Of a stretch of DNA of 64,000 nucleotides, positions 43,094-50,532 are shown piece after piece. The notes beneath the pieces are model-generated. The model had not been told where the DNA came from and did not search any database. It was given only the letters and a program-made list of their open reading frames with translations. A program made the position numbers and the translations under genes. The stretch covers positions 4,030,001 to 4,094,000 of the forward strand of contig NZ_AP022620.1 of the NCBI RefSeq assembly GCF_010731855.1. The letters run 5' to 3'. Positions within the stretch are counted from its first letter, which is position 1. Each line of letters starts with the position of its first letter. Source of the DNA: Mycolicibacterium anyangense (lineage in GTDB: Bacteria; Actinomycetota; Actinomycetes; Mycobacteriales; Mycobacteriaceae).

Positions 43094-43525
43094 GTGCGAC
43101 TGCAGCGACAGGTAGTGGATTACGCCCTGCGGCGGCGCTCCCTGCTGGCCGAGGTCTACTCCGGCCGTACGGGTGTCACCGAGGTGTGCGACGCCAACCC
43201 GTACCTGCTGCGCGCCGCGAAATTTCATGGCAAGACCAGCTCGGTGATGTGCCCGATCTGCCGCAAAGAACCGCTGACCTTGGTGTCGTGGGTGTTCGGT
43301 GATCACCTGGGTGCAGTGTCCGGCTCCGCGCGCACCGCCGAGGAGCTGGTTTTGCTGGCAACCAAATACGACGAGTTCTCGGTGCATGTGGTGGAGGTAT
43401 GCCGAACCTGCGAATGGAATCACTTGGTCAAGTCATACGTGCTCGGAACACCCCGGCCCACCAACGGGCGTGGTCGTCGCGGCACCCAGACGGCGCGCCC
43501 CGGCGCGCGTACGGCCAGTGAATAG
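43094..43525 (+). CDS. DUF5318 protein with zinc-ribbon cysteines
   Basis: A 143-residue cytosolic protein conserved upstream of ponA1 (Rv0049 position). CPIC and CRTC lie about 50 residues apart, forming a likely four-cysteine zinc-binding site. Surrounding stretches are LQRQVVDYALRRRSLLAEVYSG and VSWVFGDHLG. The C-terminal 25 residues are basic and disordered. The GTG start is 14 bases after the promoter-proximal TACTCT. It overlaps ponA1 by eight bases. Function unknown. Confidence 0.85.
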   Translation: MRLQRQVVDYALRRRSLLAEVYSGRTGVTEVCDANPYLLRAAKFHGKTSSVMCPICRKEPLTLVSWVFGDHLGAVSGSARTAEELVLLATKYDEFSVHVVEVCRTCEWNHLVKSYVLGTPRPTNGRGRRGTQTARPGARTASE

Positions 43526-46025
43526 CGAAGGGCGTCACGACCGGCCAGCCACTGACATCCGTGCGGGTTCAGCGGGGGATGGTGCGTCCGACGCACCGCG
43601 GCATGGCACCGAGACGCCGACCACCAAGTTTGCGGCCGCTGACGGACAGGGTGGTGCCGATTCCGCCCCGCCCCGCCCCGCCCCGCGGCGCCAGGTGCCA
43701 CCGGATGACCGGCTGACCACCCTCATCGAGCCGGTCCGCGATGACACCACACCGCTGCTGCGTGATCCGATCGACGCCGTCAAGGCGGCCTTGAACGGCA
43801 CACCGCCCCCCAAGCTTCCGCCGCCACCGCCGCCGACCGGGGGCGGGCGAGGCGGCCCACCGCCGCCGAAGCCGCCGCGCTTCTCCCAACAGATCTCCTG
43901 GAAGTGGGTGCGCCGGTCGATCTATCTGGCCGCCGTCGTCCTTATCGTCCTGCCGTTGCTCACCTTCGGTATGGCCTATCTGATCGTCGATGTGCCGCAA
44001 CCGGGTGATCTGCGGACCAACCAGGTGTCGACGATCCTGGCCAGTGACGGTTCCGAGCTGGCGAAAATCGTTCCGCCTGAGGGCAACCGGGTCGACGTCA
44101 ACATCGACCAGGTGCCGGTCCACGTCCGTAACGCGGTGATGGCGGCCGAGGACCGGGATTTCTACAGCAACCCCGGATTCTCCCTGACCGGATTCGCCCG
44201 CGCCATCAAGAACAACCTGTTCGGCGGTGATCTGCAGGGCGGCTCGACGATCACCCAGCAGTACGTGAAGAACGCACTGGTGGGTGACGCCCGTTCGGGA
44301 CTCGGTGGCCTGGTCCGCAAAGCCAAGGAGCTCGTGATCTCGACGAAGATGTCGCGCGAGTGGTCCAAAGATGAAGTGTTGCAGGCGTATCTGAACATGA
44401 TCTACTTCGGCCGCGGGGCCTACGGCATCTCGGCGGCCTCCAAGGCGTACTTCAACAAGCCGGTTGAGCAGTTGTCGGTGGCCGAGGGCGCCCTGCTGGC
44501 CGCCCTGATCCAGCGGCCGTCGACGTTGGATCCCGCCGTCGATCCCGAAGGCGCCGCCGCGCGGTGGAACTGGGTGCTCGACGGCATGGTGCAGATCGGT
44601 GCGCTGTCGAAAGACGATCGCGCCCAACAGGTCTTCCCGGCCACCGTGCCCCCGGACCTGGCGCGCTCGCAGAATGTGACCACCGGACCCAATGGCCTCA
44701 TCGAGCGCCAGGTCACCAAGGAACTGCTCGACCTGTTCAACATCGACGAGCAGACGCTGAACACCCAGGGCCTGCAGATCACCACGACCATCGATCCCAA
44801 GGCGCAGCAGGCAGCCGAGGACGCGGTGTCGAAGTATCTCGACGGCCAGATGCCCGACATGCGGGCCGCCGTGGTGTCGATCGACCCGCGCACCGGTGGG
44901 GTGAAGGCCTACTACGGCGGGTCCGATGCCCAGGGTTTCGACTTCGCGCAGGCGGGTCTGCCCACCGGCTCGTCGTTCAAGGTGTTCGCCTTGGTCGCCG
45001 CCCTGGAGCAGGGTATGGGCCTGGGCTACCAGGTCGACAGCTCACCGGTGAACCTCAACGGCATCACGATCACCAACGTCGAGGGTGAGGGCTGCGGTGT
45101 CTGCAATATCGCCGAGGCGCTCAAGCGGTCACTGAACACCAGCTACTACCGGCTGATGCTCAAGCTGAAGAACGGCCCGGCCGACGTGGCCGACGCCGCG
45201 CACCGCGCTGGCGTGGCCACCAGCTTCCCCGGTGTGGAGCACACCCTGTCCGAGGACGGCAAGGGCGGTCCGCCCAACAACGGTGTGGTGCTGGGCCAGT
45301 ACCAGACCCGCGTCATCGACATGGCCTCGGCGTACGCGACACTGGCCGCTTCCGGGATCTACCACAAGCCGCACTTCGTGGAGAAGGTCGTCAACGCCCG
45401 CGGCGAGGTGCTGTTCGACGCCTCTCAGCAGGACAACAGCGGCGAACGCCGGATCGAGAAGGCGGTGGCCGACAACGTGACCGCCGCGATGCAGCCGATC
45501 GCGGGGTGGTCCAACGGCCACAACCTGGCGGGCGGGCGCGCGTCGGCGTCCAAGACCGGTACCAACCAGCTCGGTGACACCGGCGCCAACCGGGACGCCT
45601 GGATGGTCGGGTACACCCCGTCGCTGTCGACGGCGGTGTGGGTCGGAACCACGGACGGCACTCAGCCGCTGGTCAACAAGTGGGGCGGACCGGTGTACGG
45701 CTCGGGCATCCCGTCCGACATCTGGAAGGCCACCATGGACGGCGCCCTCAAGGGCACCGACAACGAGTCGTTCCCCAAGCCTACCGAGGTGGGTGGCTAC
45801 GCGGGTGTGCCCGCACCGCCGCCTCCGCCGCCACCTTCGGCACCGCCGCCGCCGAGCGAGACGGTGATCCAGCCGAGTATCGAAGTGGCGCCGGGCATCA
45901 CGATCCCGATCGGGCCGCCGACCACCATCACCGTGCCGCCGGCCGGCGGGCCTGCGCCCGCGCCGGAGGCCCCGCCGCAGGGTGATCCCAACGCTGCCGT
46001 TCCCGCGGGACCGCCACCGCCGTGA
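43518..46025 (+). CDS. ponA1: Bifunctional penicillin-binding protein PonA1
   Basis: Class A PBP that polymerises and cross-links peptidoglycan at the growing pole. The 835-residue protein has a long disordered, Pro-rich cytoplasmic N-terminus (about 1-130) and a membrane helix at 133-157. The glycosyltransferase-51 domain has the catalytic E211 in AAEDRDFYS and GGSTITQQYVKN. The transpeptidase has S485 (SSFK) and KTGT at 679-682. The tail is Pro/Gly-rich. GTG at 43518 overlaps the DUF5318 gene. The N-terminal coding region contains four CCCCG units in tandem (43666-43685). Confidence 0.96.
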   Translation: MNSEGRHDRPATDIRAGSAGDGASDAPRHGTETPTTKFAAADGQGGADSAPPRPAPRRQVPPDDRLTTLIEPVRDDTTPLLRDPIDAVKAALNGTPPPKLPPPPPPTGGGRGGPPPPKPPRFSQQISWKWVRRSIYLAAVVLIVLPLLTFGMAYLIVDVPQPGDLRTNQVSTILASDGSELAKIVPPEGNRVDVNIDQVPVHVRNAVMAAEDRDFYSNPGFSLTGFARAIKNNLFGGDLQGGSTITQQYVKNALVGDARSGLGGLVRKAKELVISTKMSREWSKDEVLQAYLNMIYFGRGAYGISAASKAYFNKPVEQLSVAEGALLAALIQRPSTLDPAVDPEGAAARWNWVLDGMVQIGALSKDDRAQQVFPATVPPDLARSQNVTTGPNGLIERQVTKELLDLFNIDEQTLNTQGLQITTTIDPKAQQAAEDAVSKYLDGQMPDMRAAVVSIDPRTGGVKAYYGGSDAQGFDFAQAGLPTGSSFKVFALVAALEQGMGLGYQVDSSPVNLNGITITNVEGEGCGVCNIAEALKRSLNTSYYRLMLKLKNGPADVADAAHRAGVATSFPGVEHTLSEDGKGGPPNNGVVLGQYQTRVIDMASAYATLAASGIYHKPHFVEKVVNARGEVLFDASQQDNSGERRIEKAVADNVTAAMQPIAGWSNGHNLAGGRASASKTGTNQLGDTGANRDAWMVGYTPSLSTAVWVGTTDGTQPLVNKWGGPVYGSGIPSDIWKATMDGALKGTDNESFPKPTEVGGYAGVPAPPPPPPPSAPPPPSETVIQPSIEVAPGITIPIGPPTTITVPPAGGPAPAPEAPPQGDPNAAVPAGPPPP
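43666..43685 (+). repeat. (CCCCG)4 pentanucleotide repeat in ponA1
   Basis: Four perfect tandem copies of CCCCG inside the codons for the disordered N-terminal segment of PonA1. The unit is not a multiple of three, so gain or loss of one unit would shift the frame of this cell-wall synthase gene. Confidence 0.85.
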
Positions 46026-47674
46026 TCTCCGGTGACGGCCAACCGCGCTCGACGGTGTCGCCGCTGCCGCTCGCCGAGGACCTGCGCAGCGCCGATGACC
46101 GCGACTTTCCCAGTCGCACAGATACTCTCGGGTCGGCACTGTCGGGTGTCGTCGGCGGTCCGGTCGGCCGGCACGCGCTGATCGGGCGCACCCGGGTGTT
46201 CACCCCGCTGCGGATCATGTTCATCTTCGCGCTGGTGTTCCTGGCGCTGGGCTGGTCCACCAAGGCGCCGTGTCTTCAGACCGTCGGTACCGGGTCCCCG
46301 GACAAGCGCGTGGCCAACTGGCAGAACCAGCGCGCCTACTACGAGCTCTGCTACTCCGACACCGTGCCCCTCTACGGTGCGGAATTGTTGAGCCAGGGCA
46401 GATTCCCGTACAAGTCCAGCTGGATCGAGACCGACTCCGGTGGGCGCCCGCAGACCCGCTACGACGGGAAACCGGCGATCCGCTACATGGAGTATCCGGT
46501 GTTGACCGGGGTCTACCAGTACGTGTCGATGGCGCTGGCCAAGACCTACACCGCGGTGGCCAAGATGGCGTCGCTTCCGGTGATCGCCGAAGTGGTGATG
46601 TTCTTCAACTTCGCCGCGCTCGGTCTGGCGCTGGCCTGGCTGGCCACGGTGTGGGCAACGTCCTGGCTGGCCGGTCGGCGGGTCTGGGATGCTGCATTGG
46701 TCGCGGCCTCCCCGGTGCTGGTGTTCCAGATTTTCACCAATTTCGACGCGCTGGCAACGGCATTGGCGGTTGGCGGTCTGCTGGCCTGGGCGCGCCGTAA
46801 GCCGGTGCTGGCCGGCATCCTCATCGGCCTGGGTGTTTCGGCCAAGCTGTATCCGGCACTGTTGTTGTTCCCTCTGGTGGTGCTAGCGATCCGCACCGAC
46901 AAGGTGGCCGACGCCGCGCGCACGGTAGTAGCCGCGGTCGGTGCGTGGTTTGTGGTGAATCTTCCGGTGATGCTGCTGTTTCCACGCGGCTGGTCGGAGT
47001 TCTTCCGGCTGAACTCCCGCCGCGGTGACGATATGGATTCGCTCTACAACGTGGTCAAGTCCTTCACCGGGTGGGACGGCTTCGACGGGAACCTCGGCTT
47101 CTGGGAGCCACCGGTGGTGCTGAACACGTTCGTGGTGGTGGCGTTCCTGTTGTGCTGTGCGGCAATCGCTTACATCGCGCTGACGGCGCCGCAGCGGCCG
47201 CGGGTAGCGCAGCTGGCGTTCTTGACCGTTGCCGCGTTCCTGTTGGTGAACAAGGTCTGGAGCCCGCAGTTCTCGCTGTGGCTGGTGCCGCTGGCGGTGC
47301 TGGCTCTGCCACACCGTCGAATCCTGTTGGCGTGGATGACGATCGACATGTTGGTCTGGGTGCCGCGGATGCTTTACCTCTGGGGCGAGGCCAACAAGGG
47401 CCTGCCCGAGCAGTGGTTCACCGCGACCGTGTTGATCCGCGATCTCGCGGTGATCGGCTTGATGGTGCTCGTCGTCCGTCAGATCTATCGACCCGAACTG
47501 GATCTGGTGCGCTGGGGCGGGCGGATCGATGATCCGGCCGGCGGGGTGTTTGACGGTGCACCCGATGCGTACCCGGCACGCTTGCCCCGATGGTTGCGGC
47601 CGCGGATGGCCGGCACCGATCCCCAGACTCAAGGAGCACCGGATGCAGGTCGCGATAGCGCTGTTCCCGCGTAA
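46022..47674 (+). CDS. GT87-type membrane mannosyltransferase-like protein
   Basis: A 550-residue polytopic membrane protein (Rv0051 position). About ten hydrophobic segments follow a 60-residue hydrophilic start. It resembles the polyprenol-phosphate-mannose-dependent GT-C enzymes (GT87, DUF2029): LAWARRKPVLAGILIGLGVSAKLYPALLLFPLVVLAI carries the typical acidic/KxYP region, and LLVNKVWSPQFSLWLVPLAVLAL is characteristic. It overlaps ponA1 by four bases, linking it to envelope synthesis. Acceptor unknown. Confidence 0.86.
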   Translation: MISGDGQPRSTVSPLPLAEDLRSADDRDFPSRTDTLGSALSGVVGGPVGRHALIGRTRVFTPLRIMFIFALVFLALGWSTKAPCLQTVGTGSPDKRVANWQNQRAYYELCYSDTVPLYGAELLSQGRFPYKSSWIETDSGGRPQTRYDGKPAIRYMEYPVLTGVYQYVSMALAKTYTAVAKMASLPVIAEVVMFFNFAALGLALAWLATVWATSWLAGRRVWDAALVAASPVLVFQIFTNFDALATALAVGGLLAWARRKPVLAGILIGLGVSAKLYPALLLFPLVVLAIRTDKVADAARTVVAAVGAWFVVNLPVMLLFPRGWSEFFRLNSRRGDDMDSLYNVVKSFTGWDGFDGNLGFWEPPVVLNTFVVVAFLLCCAAIAYIALTAPQRPRVAQLAFLTVAAFLLVNKVWSPQFSLWLVPLAVLALPHRRILLAWMTIDMLVWVPRMLYLWGEANKGLPEQWFTATVLIRDLAVIGLMVLVVRQIYRPELDLVRWGGRIDDPAGGVFDGAPDAYPARLPRWLRPRMAGTDPQTQGAPDAGRDSAVPA

Positions 47675-48281
47675 CACCGCACTCGATGCCGTCGGCCCCT
47701 ATGAGGTGCTGCAACGCATCCCGTCGATCGATGTCGTCTGGGTGGGGCACCAGCGCGGTGAGGTGCGCAGCGACAACGGCATGCTCGGGCTGATCTGTGA
47801 CGCCACCTTCGAGGAGATCACCGAGCCGGATGTACTGGTGTTCCCGGGCGGCATCGGCACCCGAACCCTCATCCACGACGACGAGGTGCTCGACTGGGTG
47901 CGCCGCGTGCACCGGCAGACGAGGTTCACCACCTCGGTGTGCACCGGCAGCCTGGTACTCGCGGCCGCCGGATTACTCGATGGCTTGACCGCGGCCACGC
48001 ACTGGCGGGCCACCGAACTGCTGGAATCGCTCGGCGCGATTTATACCCCGCAGCGGGTGGTCGAGCACCTGCCGCAACGCCTCATCACCGCCGCCGGGGT
48101 GTCCAGTGGCATCGACATGGCGCTGCGGCTGGTCGAGCTGCTGGTGGATCGCGAGGCAGCCCAGGCGGCCCAGCTGATGATCGAATACGACCCGCAACCG
48201 CCGTTCGACTCCGGTGCCCCGGCCAAGGCGTCCGAGGTGGTGCGGTCCCGGGCCGACGAGTACTACCGTCAGCGGAGCTGA
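47643..48281 (+). CDS. DJ-1/PfpI family protein
   Basis: A 212-residue protein with the glutamine-amidotransferase-like fold. The nucleophile elbow is TTSVCTGSLVLAAAGLL, with Cys flanked by VCTGS as in the family. An acidic partner lies in DVLVFPGGIGTR. The C-terminal SGIDMALRLVELL is like that of AraC-linked PfpI proteins, but no HTH follows. ATG at 47643 overlaps the preceding gene by 32 bases. The positional homologue is Rv0052. Activity unknown. Confidence 0.88.
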   Translation: MQVAIALFPRNTALDAVGPYEVLQRIPSIDVVWVGHQRGEVRSDNGMLGLICDATFEEITEPDVLVFPGGIGTRTLIHDDEVLDWVRRVHRQTRFTTSVCTGSLVLAAAGLLDGLTAATHWRATELLESLGAIYTPQRVVEHLPQRLITAAGVSSGIDMALRLVELLVDREAAQAAQLMIEYDPQPPFDSGAPAKASEVVRSRADEYYRQRS

Positions 48282-48295
48282 TTTCGCTGATCAGC

Positions 48296-48360
48296 CTGCG
48301 TTCGGGTAGCCTTGCCAGGTTGCCGACGCAGGCGACTCTCCTGCCACGGATTCACCGTGG
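48296..48360 (+). promoter_or_regulatory. Structured leader of the rpsF operon (candidate S6:S18 autoregulatory element)
   Basis: Two stems precede rpsF. One pairs CTGCG-T-(T)CGG (48296-48305) with CCGACGCAG (48323-48331). The other is CCACGG-ATTCA-CCGTGG (48344-48360), whose loop and 3' arm contain CACCG. Many bacteria autoregulate rpsF-rpsR by S6:S18 binding to a leader with a CCG-containing bulge. Assignment here is by position and hairpins only. Confidence 0.35.
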
Positions 48361-48392
48361 CCGCTACGACCATAGGAGGTGATGAGGTTCCC

Positions 48393-48683
48393 ATGCGTCC
48401 ATACGAAATCATGGTCATCCTTGACCCCACTCTTGACGAGCGCACCGTAGCCCCGTCTCTGGAGACGTTCCTCAACGTCATCCGGAAAGACGGTGGCAGT
48501 GTCGACAAGGTCGACATCTGGGGCCGTCGTCGGCTGGCGTACGAAATCGCCAAGCATGCCGAAGGCATCTACGCCGTCGTCGACCTGAAGGCCGAACCGG
48601 CCACCGTGTCCGAGCTCGACCGTCAGCTCAACCTGAACGAGTCGGTGCTGCGGACCAAGGTGATGCGGACCGACAAGCACTAA
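48393..48683 (+). CDS. rpsF: 30S ribosomal protein S6
   Basis: Primary 16S rRNA-binding partner of S18, 96 residues. [19 protein letters not shown], the central [27 protein letters not shown] and the ending [12 protein letters not shown] are diagnostic. A strong AGGAGGTGATGAGG site precedes the ATG. It is first in the rpsF-ssb-rpsR-rplI operon. Confidence 0.97.
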   Translation: MRPYEIMVILDPTLDERTVAPSLETFLNVIRKDGGSVDKVDIWGRRRLAYEIAKHAEGIYAVVDLKAEPATVSELDRQLNLNESVLRTKVMRTDKH

Positions 48684-48759
48684 GTGGAGAAGTCCGCGAG
48701 CGTCGTAGCTGTTACGTAGGCTTCGCGGTACATCCACCCGCCTATGCCAGGAGGACCTT

Positions 48760-49260
48760 GTGGCCGGTGACACGACCATCACCGTCGTCGGAAACCTGAC
48801 CGCCGACCCCGAACTGCGGTTCACGCCGTCCGGTGCAGCCGTCGCCAATTTCACGGTGGCGTCCACACCACGGATCTATGACCGCGCCAGCGGGGAGTGG
48901 AAGGACGGCGAAGCGCTGTTCCTGCGCTGCAACATCTGGCGTGAGGCGGCCGAGAACGTCGCCGAGAGTCTCACCCGGGGCTCTCGGGTGATCGTGACCG
49001 GCCGGCTCAAGCAGCGGTCCTTCGAAACCCGTGAGGGTGAGAAGCGCACAGTGGTCGAGGTCGAGGTCGACGAGATCGGCCCGTCCCTGCGCTATGCCAC
49101 CGCCAAGGTCAACAAGGCCTCGCGTGGCGGTGGTGGCGGCGGCTTCGGCGGCGGCGGAGGCGGTTCGCGTCCGGCGGCGGTCGAGTCCAACGACGATCCG
49201 TGGGGCAGTGCCCCGGCGTCGGGCTCGTTCGCCGGTGGTGACGACGAACCACCCTTCTGA
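48760..49260 (+). CDS. ssb: Single-stranded DNA-binding protein
   Basis: Tetrameric OB-fold protein protecting single-stranded DNA, 166 residues from GTG. The OB core is [30 protein letters not shown] and [22 protein letters not shown] glycine-rich linker ([13 protein letters not shown]) follows. The acidic partner-binding tip ends DDEPPF. It lies between rpsF and rpsR. Confidence 0.97.
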   Translation: MAGDTTITVVGNLTADPELRFTPSGAAVANFTVASTPRIYDRASGEWKDGEALFLRCNIWREAAENVAESLTRGSRVIVTGRLKQRSFETREGEKRTVVEVEVDEIGPSLRYATAKVNKASRGGGGGGFGGGGGGSRPAAVESNDDPWGSAPASGSFAGGDDEPPF

Positions 49261-49321
49261 CACACGACATACCTTCAGCGCGCCGGTGCGCGCGCAATGA
49301 ATGAACGAAAGAGATTGACTC

Positions 49322-49579
49322 ATGGCCAAATCCTCCACGAAGCGGCGTCCTGCTCCGGAAAAGCCGGTCAAGACCCGCAAGTGCGTGTTCTGCTCCAAGA
49401 AGGGGCAGAGCATCGACTACAAGGACACCGCGCTTCTGCGCACCTACATCAGCGAGCGCGGCAAGATCCGTGCCCGCCGGGTGACGGGTAACTGCGTGCA
49501 GCACCAGCGTGACATCGCGATCGCCGTCAAGAACGCGCGCGAGGTTGCTCTGCTGCCGTTCACCTCGTCGGCTCGATAG
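49322..49579 (+). CDS. rpsR: 30S ribosomal protein S18 (zinc-binding form)
   Basis: An 85-residue ribosomal protein. KCVFCSKKG supplies a CxxC and [10 protein letters not shown] a further Cys/His pair, so this is the zinc-binding (C+) paralogue, called rpsR1 in mycobacteria. [26 protein letters not shown] is the rRNA-contacting core. A zinc-independent paralogue may exist elsewhere in the genome but is not in this window. Confidence 0.95.
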   Translation: MAKSSTKRRPAPEKPVKTRKCVFCSKKGQSIDYKDTALLRTYISERGKIRARRVTGNCVQHQRDIAIAVKNAREVALLPFTSSAR

Positions 49580-49596
49580 ACAAGGAAGTAACGACA

Positions 49597-50055
49597 ATGA
49601 AGCTGATCCTGACTGCCGAGGTCGATCACCTCGGTGTGCCCGGTGACACCGTCGAGGTCAAGGACGGGTACGGCCGGAACTACCTGCTGCCCCGTGGCCT
49701 GGCGATCGTGGCCTCGCGCGGCGCGCAGAAGCAGGCCGACGAGATTCGTCGGGCGCGGGAGGTCAAGACCATCCGCGACCGCGAGCATGCCGTCGAGGTC
49801 AAGACCGCCATCGCCGCTCTGGGCGCCGTCACGCTGCCGGTGAAGGCCGCGGGTGACTCGGGCAAGCTGTTCGGCTCGGTGACGGCCAACGACATCGTGA
49901 GTGCCATCAAGAAGGCCGGTGGCCCGGCCCTCGACAAGCGCGCCGTGCAGCTGCCCAAGGCCCACATCAAGGCCACCGGCAGCCACACCGTCGGGGTGCA
50001 TCTGCATCCCGAGGTCAACGTCGACGTGACCGTCGACGTCGTCGCGGCGAATTAG
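49597..50055 (+). CDS. rplI: 50S ribosomal protein L9
   Basis: A 152-residue ribosomal protein. The N-terminal domain [36 protein letters not shown] is highly conserved and a long connecting helix with alternating charges follows. The C-terminal domain includes [16 protein letters not shown]. Last gene of the rpsF operon, followed by a hairpin. Confidence 0.97.
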   Translation: MKLILTAEVDHLGVPGDTVEVKDGYGRNYLLPRGLAIVASRGAQKQADEIRRAREVKTIRDREHAVEVKTAIAALGAVTLPVKAAGDSGKLFGSVTANDIVSAIKKAGGPALDKRAVQLPKAHIKATGSHTVGVHLHPEVNVDVTVDVVAAN

Positions 50056-50066
50056 CCACCAGCGTC

Positions 50067-50109
50067 AATTTCCCCGGGTGGCGGCCCTACCGGCTGCCCC
50101 CGGGGAATT
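50067..50109 (+). terminator. Hairpin terminator after rplI
   Basis: TTCCCCGGG (50070-50078) pairs with CCCGGGGAA (50099-50107), with a further A/T pair flanking beyond a one-base bulge. It starts 12 bases after the rplI stop and is followed by GCTGTTTTCTGG, a weak U-tract. Confidence 0.6.
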
Positions 50110-50532
50110 GCTGTTTTCTGGCGAACTCTTCTGGTGGGGTGAGCGTCAGCTAACCTAACCGTCCGTTAACCTGGCGCATAAGGTTCCGCAACACAACACG
50201 CCCGGGAACGCAACCCGGCACGACACGCCGCGTGAGTTGCCATCCACAGAACATAAGTGTCGCTATTGTGCGCTCAGCTGGGCAGATGGCGCCAAACTCC
50301 ACAGTGATCCACAGGTTTTCCCCAAGGCCTCAACACCACTGTCCCCAGCTATGCACAAACCACTAACAGGTTGGCCAACAGGCCGGGTTTGCGTGTTCTC
50401 CAGCAACGTCTAGCGTGATGGCTCGGCGATGCAGACCAAGTCCACGACGACCGGCCTTGTCGGTGCCCGCGGGTACAAAACTGGACAGCGAGTCGAACGT
50501 GCGTTCGGCAGGCGAGGAGGTGGGGACAGTTT
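50110..50532 (+). promoter_or_regulatory. dnaB upstream region with ATCCACA-type sequences
   Basis: No gene is seen between the rplI terminator and dnaB. The stretch 50240-50330 holds three elements ending in the DnaA-box core: CCATCCACA, ACTCCACA and TGATCCACA. They sit within about 70 bases, each with two or more mismatches to TTATCCACA. Whether DnaA binds them is untested. GGTGGGGACAG lies before the dnaB start. Confidence 0.4.
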
